DNA of 64,000 nt from Balaenoptera acutorostrata (GCF_949987535.1 NC_080075.1:42317036-42381035); one strand, 5' to 3'; positions 1-11,395 are shown, numbered from the stretch's first letter. Made by a program: numbers and translations. Notes: generated by a model not told the origin, from the letters alone.

Positions 1-29
1 ATATATATATATAAATATATATAAATATA

Positions 30-178
30 ATGGACTATTACTCAGCCATTAAAAAAGAAAGAATTAACGCCATTTGCAGCAACATGGATGGACCTACAGA
101 TTATCATACTAAGGGAAGTAAGACAGAGAAGGACAAAATATTATATGATATCACTTATATGTGGAATCTAAAACATAG
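30..178 (+). pseudogene. L1 ORF2 C-terminal fragment
   Basis: The frame reads MDYYSAIKKERINAIC near its start, the typical last part of mammalian L1 ORF2 (reverse transcriptase/endonuclease protein), then runs through ITYMWNLK before entering the SINE. Only this extreme C-terminus is present; endonuclease and reverse transcriptase domains are missing, so it is a dead fragment. The apparent continuation of the frame to 308 is SINE sequence. Confidence 0.8.
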
Positions 179-182
179 TACA

Positions 183-526
183 GGAACTTCCCTGGTGGCG
201 CAGTGGTTAAGAATCCGCCTGCCAATTCAGGGGACACAGGTTCGTGCCTTGGTCCGGGAAGGTCCCACATGCCGCAGAGCAACTAGGCCCGTGCGCCACA
301 ACTACTGAGCCTGGGCTCTAGAGCCTGCAAGCCACAACTACTGAAGCCCGCGTGCCTAGAGCCCGTGCTTTGCAACAAGAGAAGCCACCGCAATGAGAAG
401 CCCGTGCACCGCAACAAAGATTAGCCCCCACTCGCCACAACTAGAGAAAAGCCTGCACACAGCAACAAAGACCCAACGTAACCAAATATAAATAAATAAG
501 TAAATAAATTAAAAAATAAATAAATA
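183..526 (+). mobile_element. CHR-type tRNA-derived SINE, long 'agaagcc' form
   Basis: Starts ggaacttccctggtggcgca, with an A-box-like TGGCGCAGTGG and a B-box-like region, and ends in (TAAA)n. It is flanked by perfect 12-bp duplications, aaacatagtaca, at 171-182 and 527-538, so this copy landed in the L1 by target-primed reverse transcription. The body has the 'tagagcc...agaagccaccgcaatgagaag' signature. Confidence 0.92.
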
Positions 527-853
527 AAACATAGTACAAATGAACTTATTTACAAAACAGAAATAGACTCACAGACACAGAATACAAACTTACAGTTACC
601 AAAGGGAAAGGGAGGGAGGGGTAAATTGAGAGTATGGGATTAACAGATACACACTACTATATATAAAATAGATAACAAGGATTTACTGTATAGCACAGGG
701 AAGTATATTCAATATCTTGTAATAAAGTATAATGGAAAAGAACTGAAAAAAAGAATATAGATATATACATACATATGTATAACTGACTCAGTTTGCTGTA
801 CACCTGAAACTAACACAATATTGTAAATCAACTATATTTCAATAAAAACAAAA

Positions 854-1554
854 TAAGGTTCTTCATAAAGTTATCCAGCTACCTCACTCTTTCTAAATCT
901 TCATATTAAGTACCAGTCAATTTCTCTATTTAGTTAATAATTTGAAAGTTTTAAATTGATTTCATATGTAAAATTTCTAGCTTCACAGTGATCACTAATA
1001 ACTGTAGCATTTTACTCTGGCAATAATAAATATCCATTTATATATATTTTACCCAAAAGGGGGAATTTCCACTTATAAACACATAAGGAAAATTTACTCA
1101 AAATTGCATCTAGAAAGCTCACTCATTTTGGAAAACAAATATTCTAATACTAACAATGAAACCAAACCAATGCCTTGTTCAATTGTTGCTGTTACACTGA
1201 TTAGATAGGCTGGTGATCTGTGCTTTCACAGGATCATTGATTACACAGAGGCTCAGGGATGAAAGAAATGACATTCAAAGGCGCACTTGGTCAAAGCCAA
1301 AGTCAGTTCAGATTCTGGTTGAATTCTGACGTTGAACCCACTCTTCAATGTGTGTCTAATATTTATTTGTTTATTATATAACATGTCCTATGGCACTAAT
1401 ATAAATATTATGTATATTATAAAACATACACAAAAGTAAAAAAATTAAAACATAAGCTAGAAGTTCTAACACTTTCTTCCTGTATTCCAGTGAATGTTCT
1501 TGTGTACACCCTGGGGTGTGTGTACCTCCCCGTTGGGGACCTCTGATCTAAGAG
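854..1554. other. AT-rich sequence, no gene seen
   Basis: No gene or clear repeat. The stretch near 1500-1545 ends in ggttggggacctctg-like sequence reminiscent of a hAT terminus, but I cannot place the other end. Confidence 0.4.
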
Positions 1555-2210
1555 ATAAAGTTTAAGCTCTTTAACCTGATCTAATAGAACCCTTCAAGAT
1601 CTGCTCACCGTTACATAGAGAACAGACTTGTGGTTGTCAAGGGGGAGGGGTGGATTGGGAGTTTGGGGTTAGCAGATGTAGCCTATTATATATAAGATAG
1701 ATAAACAGCAAGGTTGTAGTGTATAGCACAGAGAACTATATTCAATATCCTATGATAAACCATAATGGAAAAGAATATTTTAAAAAAAGAATATATATGT
1801 ATAACTGAGTCACTTTGCTGTACAGCAGAAATTAATACAACATTGTAAACAAACTATACTTCAGTTAAAAAAAAAAAGATCTGGTCACTGTTTTATCAGT
1901 CACTTCTCCTTGTCTTGAACATTACACTCCAAAAACACTGAGGTGCTTGTAGTCTCCTATGCATCTTGCTGTTTTTTGCTTCCGTGCCTTTGCTTGGGCT
2001 GGACCCTGTGCCTATCGTGAGGTTTTCTTTGTTTGCTTGTTTAACTCCATTCATCCTTTTGTCTCAGCTCAGACACCACACTCTCCAGGAAGTTCCCTGG
2101 CACTCCTTTGTCCCTTGTTTGATGATGTGTTAGGTGTCCCTCCTCTTGGCTCCCAAATTCCTAGTGGGTAGTTCTATTCTTACACTTATTAATTGTATTT
2201 TAATTGTCAG
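1555..2210 (+). mobile_element. L2 LINE remnant, split by an L1 tail
   Basis: Segments on both sides of the L1 insert match the L2 3' region in sense orientation (gatctgctcac, cctttgcttgggctgga, ctcagacaccacactctcca). Diverged ancient copy; the open frame at 1959-2171 lies inside it. Confidence 0.65.
1613..1875 (+). mobile_element. 5'-truncated L1 3' end
   Basis: L1 3' UTR with A-rich tail. Target duplications of 17 bp with two mismatches (aagatctgctcaccgtt at 1596-1612, aagatctggtcactgtt at 1876-1892) show insertion into the older L2. Confidence 0.88.
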
Positions 2211-2637
2211 GGGGGACCCTAAACTGATTTAGCTTTTGTTTCTGCAACCCTGGAAGATTGGGGGCTGAAATAGAAATTAAGTTGGGTTATAGAAAAGTAG
2301 AAAAAGTTGTATTTTCTGTACATTTGAGAGTTTTCAGGCTGAGGTTCGAATCTATCCTTACCTATCTACTTATCTATCAATACCATCCTTGCTGACCCTG
2401 GCCCTTGGTCCAATTATACTCTACCCAGGGGTTAGATTCAAAGATGAGGAAGGTGAAGATAGGTATATATGTGCAACATACTCAGATATATTCAGATATA
2501 GTGTTAGGAAATAGATGCAACTGTCAAAGGAGGATGTCTGAAGAGAGTTTAATAAGAGGATGTCTAGGAAAAATTCACTGTGTTTTCCCTTACTCTCACA
2601 CATATTTCTGACCCCAGGTTGTGGGTTTTTCCTGCAA
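2211..2637. other. Unassigned sequence, no gene seen
   Basis: Short overlapping frames on both strands (2405-2611 plus, 2421-2603 minus) have no recognisable protein character. No clear repeat assignment. Confidence 0.4.
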
Positions 2638-3457
2638 TGACTGATTCTCTGACATCAGCTGGGTGTCCTGCTATCAATTCAATTCTTACACTAACTAGAG
2701 TTTAGTGTAGACTCCACAGATAAAGGGCTCAGTCCCACAAGAGTGCCCCTCACTTCAGAGGCCAGTCCCAAGTAGTAGGTCCTCAGGTTACGCACAACTT
2801 CTGTCTGACTTGGCTACAGATTGGAGGTTCCCATAACCCTCTCCTTGGGTTCAATAATTTGCTAGAGTGGCTCTTAGAACCTAGGAAAAATTTACTTTCT
2901 ATTGCTGATTTGTCACAGAGAATATTTTAATGGGTACAAATGAACAGCCATATGAGGAGATACATAGGGCAAGATCTGGAAGGATCTTGTGTAAGGGTTT
3001 CTGTCCCTGTGGATTTGGGGTGTGCCACCCTCCTGGCGCATGGATGTGCTCACCAACCCAGAAGCTCTCTGAATCCTGAACTCTGGGGGTTTTTATGGAG
3101 GCTTCATCCCTTGGCTATGATTGGTTATTAACTCCACTTCTAGCCCGCCTCCCCTCTCCAGAGAATTGGGGAAAGCGAGCGGCTGAAATTTCCTAGCTTC
3201 TAATCATGGCTTGGGCTTTCTGGTGACCAGCCTCCATCCAGGAGCCCACCCAGACTTGTCTCATTAGAGCAAAAGACATTCCTATCATCCAGAAAATTAT
3301 CAATACAAATGTCTTAGGAGCTCTGGGTCAGGAATAGGGATCAAAGACTGACTGTTAGAGCGAAAGATTTTCCTAGCACCGTTATTTACAAGGATTTTAT
3401 AAGCTCCATGTCAGGAACCAGGGGCAGAGACCAATACATATTTCTTATTATTTCACA
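2638..3457 (+). mobile_element. Probable LTR of an old endogenous retrovirus-like element
   Basis: The order of blocks (ctctgacatcagctgggtgt, ctccacagataaagggctca, gaggagatacatagggc, tttttatggaggcttcatc, gagcaaaagacattcctatc) and the ending tttcttattatttcaca resemble a widespread mammalian LTR of MaLR/ERVL type. The 3' CA end is clear; the 5' boundary is approximate and no duplication was found. A solo LTR: no gag or pol next to it. Confidence 0.5.
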
Positions 3458-3529
3458 GGGACCACTTACCAAGGTGTCGGCTCTGTGTAGGTACCAAGCG
3501 CGTGTAATAGCAAGCTTTGTTTCCACTCC

Positions 3530-3765
3530 TAGACCTGCAGGGGACACAGTCACCTGAGAGGAGCAGAGACACCCCAACCTTGCTCTCCTGCCCCTCCATC
3601 TCTGCTGGTGTCCCCCACCCCTACCCCCAACCTTTGGCTGAACTCAACTGGAAGCCAGAGGGCAACACAACCTGGTGATGCAGTCCTGGGCGCAGAGCAT
3701 GGTGGGGAAGGTGGAGAGAGGACCAGGAGGGCAAACAGAAGACATCCGCACAGCAGATAACCCAA
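3530..3765. mobile_element. Unassigned ancient mammalian repeat
   Basis: The block around tgaactcaactggaagccagagggcaa followed by gcaaacagaagacatcc recalls a mammal-wide interspersed repeat I cannot name. The minus-strand frame at 3550-3765 is within it and looks fortuitous. Confidence 0.3.
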
Positions 3766-4284
3766 AGTACCCTTGAAAATCCTTTAAATCCACCCTCAGC
3801 CCCTCCTCCACTTAGTGTTAAGGTTTCACATGAGAAACTTTAAATAAGTGACTTATCTAAAGTGATGGCAAATGCTAAAATCTTTCCTTTATTCCCTTAC
3901 CTTTGAGAGGACTGCTCTCTCTCAGCCGTTCAACCATGGCTGTTTGGCTGAAGTGGTGGGGAATTCTATAACGTAGATTAGCAAAACATCAGACATCACA
4001 AACTCAAATGCCTTAGGGGGCCAGGCAGGTGAAGAAAATCAGACCAAATAAAACATCAGTGGATGCAGTTGCAGGCAGCCAGTGAGTGATCTCGGGCTCC
4101 CTTTCTTAATGCTATCTCCTTTCATCAGCCTTCAGTTAATGGTGATGAGCAACTACAGTGTTGACTAATCACGTCTGGATACAGAATGAGATTCACAGAA
4201 AGCAGTTTCTCCGGTGCCCTTCCAAAGGACCGACTCCCCAATAAGTGTGGGCAGAAGGCTAGGAGCACTTCTCTTCAGGAGGCC
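3766..4284. other. Unique-looking sequence, no gene seen
   Basis: No coding or repeat signal that I can support. The minus frame at 4165-4347 overlaps the adjacent MIR. Confidence 0.4.
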
Positions 4285-4430
4285 TACCAGATGCAAGCAC
4301 TGTTCTAAATGCTTCACCTGAATTATCTCCTTTAATCCCTTCCACATCCCTACCAGATAAGAATTATTATGATCACGACTTTACAGGTGAGGAAACTGAG
4401 GCACAGAAATTTTAAGGAAGGACCAGGTGA
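4285..4430 (-). mobile_element. MIR SINE
   Basis: Reverse-orientation MIR core and tail: gcactgttctaaatgcttcac, then tttacaggtgaggaaactga and ggcacagaaattttaagga. Ancient tRNA-derived SINE. Confidence 0.8.
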
Positions 4431-4626
4431 CCTGCTACATCTCTTCAGCAGTGCATTCTGGGCAGGACTGCCTAACTGGCAAGAACCAAGGGGATTATAT
4501 ATTAATTTTTGAATCTTATTTGAATTTAACTTGGTTTAAAAAATGATTTAAAAAAAAAAAAAGAAAAAAAAATGATTTGAGGTGTCTAGAATATTTCACC
4601 TTTCAAATACATTACGAATCGTATCA

Positions 4627-4971
4627 TTAAGGAAATAGTAAACCTAGAAAATAATAAAGTTTACTTTTAGAGGGGCCAGATATTTGTGTGGCCACAATCC
4701 TGGCTGCAATAACCTCCTGGGGTGGGAAGTCGTAGTAGCCTCTCTTCACTTGTTTGGACACCTGCCTGGGCCTCTTGGGACCTGTGGGTTTCCAGGTGTT
4801 ACAGGTACACTTTGCATTCCAGACATATTCCTTTGGAACAGACAAACGGCTGGGAGAGGTGGGCTTTGTGGAAGGTTCTTCCTCCTTGGCCACTTTAACC
4901 CACCACCTGCAGCTCCTCTGTATTGGACAACTTATGAGTGATCTCAACAATGAGTGTTTAATCACTTCCAA
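4627..4971 (-). other. Uncharacterised 114-codon minus-strand open frame
   Basis: I do not recognise this protein. It is rich in Lys, Pro and Arg, with segments KPTGPKRPRQVSKQVKRGYY and PPQEVIAARIVATQI that look protein-like rather than random. Against a gene: no polyadenylation or A-tail evidence, no good initiation context, and the same bases are also open in two plus-strand frames (4684-4941 and 4754-5005), so a stop-poor stretch may explain it. It could be part of a diverged exon or retrocopy. Confidence 0.25.
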
Positions 4972-5039
4972 GATACATCAACATAAGACAAACCATTATT
5001 TGTAAACATCTAGCACTACGCTGAATATCAGAGGTGGGA

Positions 5040-5862
5040 AGGGACATCTTGCCTTGTTCCTGATCTTAGGGGGAAAGCACTCATTCCTTTACCATGAACA
5101 ATAATGTTAGCTCTGGGTTTTTTGCAGATGCTCTTAAAAAGTTGAGGCATTTCCCCTCTATTCCTATTTTTATCATAAATGGGTACTGAATTTTGTCAAA
5201 TGGATTTTTTCTGCATCAATTAATATGATTATGTAATTTTTATTCTTCAGCTTGTTGATAGGTGGTTTACACTGATTGTTTTTAAAATGTTGAACTAGTC
5301 TTGAATACCTGGAATAAATTCCACTTGGTCATGGTATTTAATTCTTTTTTATATATTGTTGGGTTGGATTTGTTAATATTTTGTTGAGGATTTTTGCATC
5401 TCAGGTCATGAGAGACATTGGTATGTAGTTTTCTTTTGTGCACTATCTTTGTCTGGTTTTGGTATCAGGGTAACACTAGGTCCATAAAATGAATTAGGAA
5501 ATGTCCTCTTCTATTTTCTGGAAGAGATTCTGTAGAGTTGGTGTTAACTCTTATCTAATTGTTTGGGAGAATTCTCCAGTGAAGCCATCTAGGCCTGGAG
5601 ATTTCTTTTTTGGGAGTTATAAAATTTTGAATTCAATCTCCCTAATAGTTATAGGGTTATTCAAATGAGCTAGTTGATATTGGGTAAGTTATGGTAGTTT
5701 GTGTTCCTCAAGGAATTAGTTCTTCATCTAAGTTGTCACATTTAGGTGTCCAGAGTTTTTTGTTCTGTTTGTTTTTAGTATTTCCTCATTATCCTTTTGA
5801 TGTCTTCAGGGTCTGTAGTGATATCACTTGTTTCATTCTTTTATGTTTTCTTTAATTAACAG
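5040..5862 (-). mobile_element. Old L1 ORF2 fragment (outer shell of a nest)
   Basis: Antisense L1 ORF2 text: ggttttttgcagatgctct, tttgtctggttttggtatc, gaagccatctaggcctgga, ttgatgtcttcagggtctg. The same element resumes at about 7830 and again at 11396, so later insertions have split it. Confidence 0.8.
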
Positions 5863-6944
5863 CTTTATTGAGGTGTAATTGATATACAAAAAACTGCACA
5901 ACTTTAATGTATGTAATTTGGTAAGTTTGGACCTATGCATACACCCATGAAACCATCATCACGATCAAGGTAATAAGCATAGCCATCAACTCCAAAAGTT
6001 TCCTTGTGCTCCCTGTCTTTTTTGTGGTAAGAACACAATATGAGATCTACCCTTTTAACACGTCTTTAAAGTGCACAATACAGTATTGTTAACTGTAGGC
6101 ACTGTGTTATATAGCAGATCTCTAGAACTTCGGACTCGTCTTGCATAACTGAAACTTTATACCCATTGAACAACAACTCCCCATTCCCCGCCCTCTGCCC
6201 CACTCCACCCTAGCCTCTGGCAACCACTATTCTACTATCTGCTTCTCTGAGTTTGACTATTTTAGATACCTCACAAAAGCAGAATCATGGGGCTTCCCTG
6301 GTGGCGCAGTGGTTGAGAATCTGCCTGCCAATGCAGGGGACGCGGGTTCGAGCCCTGGTCTGGGAAGATCCCACATGCCGCGGAGCAACTCGGCCCGTGA
6401 GCCACAATTACTGAGCCTGCGCATCTGGAGCCTGTGCTCGGCAACGAGAGACCGCGATAGTGAGAGGCCCACGCACCGCGATGAAGAGTGGCCCCCGCTT
6501 GCCACAACTAGAGAAAGCCCTCGCACAGAAACGAAGACCCAACACAGCCATACATACATACATACATACATAAAAAGAATGTAAGCAGACAAGAATAGCA
6601 TTAAAAAAGTAAATAAAAAATTAAAAAAAAAAAAAAAAGCAGAATCATGCAGTATTTGTCCCTCTGTGACTGGCTCATTTCACTTAAAGCAATGTCCTCC
6701 AAGTTCATCCATGTTGTCACATATGTCAAGATTTCCTTCCTTTTTTAAGGCTGAATTATATTCCTTTGTATGGATGTATCACATTTTCTCTACTCGTTCA
6801 TCTGTCAATGGACTTTTAGGTTATTTCCATATCTTGGCTATTGTGAATAACGCTGCAGTGAACATGGGGGTGCAAGCAGCTCTTCAAGATCCTGATTTCC
6901 AAAAAATATATTTATCCAAAAGAATTAAAATCAGAAAGAATTGA
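5863..6944 (-). mobile_element. L1 3' end inserted in older L1, itself split by a SINE
   Basis: Antisense L1 3' UTR beginning with the inverted tail region (cagctttattgaggtgtaat) and ending near aagaattgag. It contains the familiar gccagcctctggcaaccac-like and cttggctattgtgaataa blocks of L1MA/L1MB-type tails. Outer limits are approximate. Confidence 0.75.
6290..6634 (+). mobile_element. CHR-type SINE, long 'gaggccgcgat' form
   Basis: A box TGGCGCAGTGG at 6302-6312 and B box GGTTCGAGCCC at 6345-6355 mark the tRNA-like head. Body with 'gagagaccgcgatagtgagag'; tail of CATA repeats and A-run. Perfect 15-bp duplications aaaagcagaatcatg at 6275-6289 and 6635-6649. Open frames on both strands here are SINE shadows. 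Confidence 0.93.
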
Positions 6945-7059
6945 GATATTTTGTCGTTTCACTGACCCTTTGCTCTGTTCTCTCCATTCGGCTATTTGTT
7001 TTATTGGTTAATATCTTTAAAATATATTTTTCTTAAACTGTATTTTTTTCCCTTTTTTA

Positions 7060-7521
7060 AAAATTGAAATGTAGTTGATGAACAATTTATGTTAGTTTCA
7101 GGTGTACTACATAGTGATTTGTCATTTGCATACATTATGAAATGATGACCACGGTAAGTCTAGTAACCATCTGTCCCCATACAAAGTTATTACAATATTA
7201 TTGACCACATTCCCAATGCTGTATATTACATCCTTGTGGTTTATTTATTTTATAACTGGAGGTTTGTACCTCTTAATCCCCATCACCTATTTCCTCACCC
7301 CCCCAACCTCCTCCCTGCTGGCAACCACCTATTTGTTCTCTGTACCTGAGTCTGTTTTCATTTGTTTTGTTTGTGTTATTTAGATTTCACATATAAGTGA
7401 TATCATACAGTATTTGCCCTTCTTTGACTTATTTCACTTAGCATAATAACCTCTAGATCCATCCATATTGTTCCAAATGGCAAGAGGCAAGATTTCACTT
7501 TTTTATGGCTGAGTAATATTC

Positions 7522-7567
<46 letters not shown>

Positions 7568-7829
7568 ACACACATCTTCTTTATCCATTCATCTATTGAT
7601 GGACACTAGGTTGCTTCCATATCTTGGCTATTGTAAATAACACTGCAATGAACATTGGAGTGCATATATCTTTTCTAATCAGTGATTTTGTTTAGGTAAA
7701 TACCCAGAAGTGAAATTGCTGGATCATATGGTAGTTCTATTTTTAATTGTTATAGGAATCTCCACACTGTTTTCCACAGTGACTGCACCAATTTACAATC
7801 CCACCAACAGTGCATGAGAGTTCCCTTTT
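7060..7829 (-). mobile_element. Second L1 3' end inserted in older L1
   Basis: Antisense L1 3' UTR (gtagttgatgaacaatttatgt, ggaggtttgtacctcttaatc, catatcttggctattgtaaa, caccaacagtgcatgag). It lies inside the same outer L1 and contains the TG microsatellite. The 6945-7059 spacer is unassigned. Confidence 0.75.
7524..7570. repeat. (TG)n microsatellite
   Basis: About 20 uninterrupted GT dinucleotides followed by ACACACA. The His/Thr run in the minus frame 7403-7588 is its translation. Confidence 0.95.
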
Positions 7830-8318
7830 TGGAAGTTTGTATCTTTTCAAAGAATCAACTTTTGGGTTTATTGATCCTTCTTATCATTTCTTTCTTCCTT
7901 CTATTTCTTTAATTTTTTCTCTTATCCTTATCTTCATCTTCTTTCTATGTTTTTTGGGCCCATTCTGTTGCTACTTTCAACTTAAGTATTTAGGTGATTA
8001 ATTTTTAGTTTTTCTTCTTTTCTAATATAAGCATTTAAGACTACAAATTTTCCTTAAGCATCACTTTTGCTGCATCTCACAAGTTTTGTCATGTTGTATT
8101 TTTGTCATCATTCAGTTCTAAGCATGTTTTTAAAAAATTCTGTTATGACTTCTCCTTTGACCAATGGATTGTTTAAAAAAATGTTCTAAAATTTCCAAAT
8201 GTAAGGGGACTTTTTTTTTTTTTGTAATTGAGTCTTATTTAATTGCATTGTGGGCAGAGATTTTGTTCTGTATGATTGATACCTATTCTTTCTATTTCTT
8301 GAGACTGCTTTATACTAT
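7830..8318 (-). mobile_element. Old L1 ORF2, continuation
   Basis: Antisense ORF2 text resumes: tttcaaagaatcaacttttgg, tctaatataagcatttaaga, tgctgcatctcacaagtttt, ttgagactgctttata. It is cut by the hAT element at 8319. Confidence 0.75.
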
Positions 8319-8595
8319 CAGCAGTTCTCAAGTATAGTCTGCAGATCCCTGGGGATTCCCAAAACCCTTTTAGGAGAACTATGAAGTCAAAACTATTTTC
8401 ATAACAATACTGGGACATTATTTGCTTTTTTTTCACTGTGCTGCTATTTGCACATGGTGAGTACAACTGCTGGTGCCCTAGCATGAATCCAGGCGGTGGC
8501 ATCAAACTGTACTAGCAGTCATTTTATTCTTCACCACCATAAAGCTAGTTTCACTTAAGAATGTCCTTGACGAAGCATTAAAAAATTATACTTGT

Positions 8596-8901
8596 GGGCT
8601 TCCCTGGTGGCGCAGTGGTTGAGAATCCGCCTGCCAATGCAGGGGACACGGGCTCGAGCCCTGGTCTGGGAAGATCCCACATGCCGCCGAGCAACTAGGC
8701 CCGTGAGCCACAACTACTGAGCCTGCGTGTCTGGAGCCTGTGCTCCGCAACAAGAGAGGCCGCGATGGTGAGAGGCCCGCGCACCGCGATGAAGAGTGGC
8801 CCCCGCTTGCCACAACTAGAGAAAGCCCTCGCACAGAAACGAAGACCCAACACAGCCATAAAAATAATTAATTAATTAATTAATTAATTAAAAACTTAAA
8901 A
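8596..8901 (+). mobile_element. CHR-type SINE, long 'gaggccgcgat' form
   Basis: Complete copy with tail (TTAA)n and A-run; perfect 15-bp duplications aaaaattatacttgt at 8581-8595 and 8902-8916. Inserted in the hAT transposase region. Confidence 0.93.
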
Positions 8902-9692
8902 AAAAATTATACTTGTAATAAGTCTTGAACCTTGAGAAAACATCTTTTTTATTATTCTGTTTGACAAAATGGAAAGTACACATAAAGCATTTTTGCTGTA
9001 CTCCAAAATATGATGGTTTTCCCATGGAAAAGCACTTGTGTGAATAAGTTGAAAGCAGAATCAGCTTTTTAATTTTTTTAAATAAAATACATTTTTTTTT
9101 TTTAAACTGGAGAGAACAACTGACAAACTTTGGTTATTCAGACTTGGGTATATGGCAGATATTTTCTTGAAAATGGTCGTAGTAAGTCTGCCACTTTGAG
9201 GAAAAATGATTATTGTCAGTGATAACATTTGAGCTTCAAGGGAAAATTCAAATTTAGGAAATCTTGTATCCACCACTGTAAAGTTGACAGCTTCCTAATA
9301 CATAAGGACTTTTCTAATGAGATTGGTGGTGATATCAACAAGTGTGATTTTTAAAAATACACATTGTATAATGAAATGTGTCAACCTTTGGAAGATACCT
9401 ATACCTCAGTGAACCTTTTTTTTTTTCTAACTGATCAATGAATGATGTCCAAAATTATGCATGAATGAAAGATTGACTCAAAGTGCAAAATAGACTGATG
9501 GATTTTCATGTAGCAGGGTGTGTTAAATTCATTGATATGGTTTCAGATTCCACAGTCAAGTAACCTTTAAGAAATTCTCATTTGGTGAATTCGGGTGTAG
9601 TATCAGAGAATAACATTCACAACCATTTGAAAAGGCTGTTAAAATACTCCTCCCTTTTCTAGGTGCATGTCCATGTGTCAATGCCTTCCAGC

Positions 9693-10705
9693 CAAACACC
9701 ACCAAGAACAGAGCAGTAATTGAACAAGCTGGGTTTAGTTTTCATTGCAGGGAAGAAGAATATACACGAGCAGGGATTGTCTACAGTCTTGGTAAGATGG
9801 TTTTAGAAAAAACATAGGATTTGGGTTTAGTTAGGTGTCTTGGGGGGAGGGTTTAAGAAAGCAGAGCTTTGTTCTGGATTGGATACTGTCAGGATGTGGT
9901 GGTAATTCTATGATTAGGGTTCTTAATAAATCTTATCTATAGGAAGGTATAATGGATTGAATGGTGACCCCTCAAAAGATATGTCCACATCCTTACCCCA
10001 TAACCTGTGAATGTTAGTTATTTGGAAAAAAAAAAAAAAAAGGTCTTTGCAGACAATTGTGATTAAGTTAAAAATCTACAGATGAGATCATCCTGGATTT
10101 CCCGGGTGGGTCCTAACTCCGTGAGTTAGCGTACTCCATGTAAGTACGCTTACAGAGAAAGGCAGAGGAACATTTGAGGCAGACACGAAGAAAAGGTCAT
10201 GGGAGGGCAGAAGCAGACACTGGAGTGATGTGACCACAGGCCAAGGAACTCCTGGAGCCCTCCAGAAGCTGGAAGAGATGAAGAAGGATTCTCCCCTAGA
10301 GCCTTTAGATGAAGTGTGGCCCTGCCGACACCTTGCCTTCTCACTTCTGACTCCAGAACTGGGAGAGAATAAAGTTCTGTTGTTTCAAGTCACCAGGTTT
10401 GTGGTAATTTCTTTCAGTGGCCACAGGAAACTAACACAGAAGGGCCGACTGGAGAAATGCTGTAGCTGGTAAAGAAGAAGTGGTTACCCAGCCAGAATGG
10501 GGAGATGTTTGGCCACTTGCCTGGCTTAGACAAGTTCACGGTCTTGTTTTCGTTTTGGTCCATCATGGTCACAGAGTGGCTCTGTCTGAGGGGATGTTCT
10601 GTGACCTTGACCACCAAGGCCAGCTGTGAATGCCAGGCCAGCTCCCAGCAACACCAACTCCTGCTGGACCTCAGGGGCTGCTTTTCTCATTCTCATGGGC
10701 GAGGC
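9693..10705. mobile_element. Unassigned insert in the hAT, containing an LTR
   Basis: The hAT text stops after about 9692 and resumes at about 10706 (cttcatagacttcaaccaaa). The intervening halves (9693-9947 and 10439-10705) join across the LTR and look like a retroelement piece I cannot name. Confidence 0.45.
9948..10438 (+). mobile_element. Solo MLT1A-like LTR (MaLR)
   Basis: Starts tataatggattgaatggtga and runs through ggtctttgcagac, ctgccgacaccttgc and gagagaataaagttctgttg to ggaaactaacaca. A perfect 5-bp duplication gaagg (9943-9947, 10439-10443) flanks it, as expected for this class. No internal region remains. The plus frame at 10230-10472 is inside it. Confidence 0.85.
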
Positions 10706-11030
10706 TGGACTTCATAGACTTCAACCAAAACAACCTATCACAACAGATGCTCCTGGGAAAATCCAGCTGCTTTCTATTAAGCCAGGCATTAAAGAAATTT
10801 GCCAAAATGAAACAATGCCATTTTTCTCACTAATTAAAAAAGTTATTTTTCATAAAAATGTTATATATGTTAACATACAATGGTATTATTATTGTTAATT
10901 TAAATAAATATTTGTATTTATTAAGTTAATAAACACATAAATCATCTTTCAGTTTTAATTTCTAATGTAGTAAATATCAGTAAATATAACCTCCATGAAC
11001 TAAAGTTTTTTGGAGTCTTCAGTAATTTTT

Positions 11031-11338
11031 TTTTTTTAATTTACTTATTTTTATTATATATTTATTTATTTATTTTTGGCTGTGTTGGGTCTTCGTTTCT
11101 GTGCGAGGGCTTTCTCTAGTTGTGGCGAGCGGGGGCCACTCTTCATTGCGGTGCGCGGGCCTCTCATTATCGCAGCCCCTCCCGTTGCGGAGCACAAGCT
11201 CCAGACGCGCAGGCTCAGTAGCTGTGGCTCACGGGCCTAGCTGCTCCGCGGCATGTGGGATCTTCCCAGACCAGGGCTCGAACCCGTGTCCCCTGCATTG
11301 GCAGGCAGATTCTCAACCACTGCGCCACCAGGGAAGCC
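11031..11338 (-). mobile_element. CHR-type SINE, long 'gaggccgcgat' form
   Basis: Reverse copy ending in the inverted head (caccagggaagccc). Duplications cagtaattttt at 11020-11030 and 11339-11349. The 89-codon plus frame at 11101-11370 is antisense SINE. Confidence 0.9.
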
Positions 11339-11395
11339 CAGTAATTTTTAATAGTATAAAGAGGTCCTGAGACCAAAAATGTTGAGAATCACTGG

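Larger units (their letters stand above)
1..853 (+). mobile_element. L1 3' end (ORF2 tail plus 3' UTR), split by a SINE
   Basis: The sequence opens in an AT-rich stretch, then carries the end of L1 ORF2 and the artiodactyl-type L1 3' UTR (cacagggaagtatattcaat, tttgctgtacacctgaaac). It ends in an A-rich tail near 853. A CHR SINE at 183-526 interrupts it. The 5' end lies outside the window or is truncated, so no target duplication can be judged. Confidence 0.85.
8930..10835 (+). pseudogene. Broken hAT transposase
   Basis: Short in-frame peptides of a hAT transposase survive: TDKLWLFRLG near 9120, FSNEIGGDINKCDF near 9313-9354, LYNEMCQPLED near 9366, FIDMVSDST near 9530 and, after the foreign insert, IQLLSIKPGIKEICQN near 10760-10805, from the C-terminal dimerisation region. 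Frames shift and stops occur between them (for example W-F-S-H-G-K-A-L-V then TGA near 9012-9040). The zinc-finger end is not recognisable. It is a fossil with no coding capacity; a domesticated gene is excluded by the stops and the inserted elements. Confidence 0.75.
8319..11395 (+). mobile_element. hAT DNA transposon, autonomous family, with nested inserts
   Basis: Terminal repeats are imperfect inverted copies: cagcagttctcaa at the left and ttgagaatcactgg at the right. The outer L1 resumes directly after it (cctagtacactgg). Inserted into it are SINEs at 8596-8901 and 11031-11338 and a foreign block at about 9693-10705. Minus these it is near 1.4-1.8 kb. An 8-bp duplication is too decayed to call. 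The same family recurs at 37,676-37,794 and 45,351-47,429. Confidence 0.8.

Noticed and set aside
6257..6601. Minus-strand 114-codon frame with a recurring Leu-Ser-Leu-Val-Val-Ala-Ser-Gly pattern, also seen at 8586, 11101, 29191, 34544, 36302, 44485 and 46887
   Set aside because: This recurring peptide is the antisense translation of the CHR SINE, not a protein family.
7524..7570. Repetitive His/Thr peptide
   Set aside because: Translation of a TG microsatellite.
9663..9791. Possible 129-bp exon with polypyrimidine-AG acceptor, gtaaga donor and one open frame
   Set aside because: The acceptor and first bases lie in hAT transposase sequence (the block before it is the hAT) and the remainder belongs to the foreign insert that splits the hAT; it spans a junction of two mobile elements.
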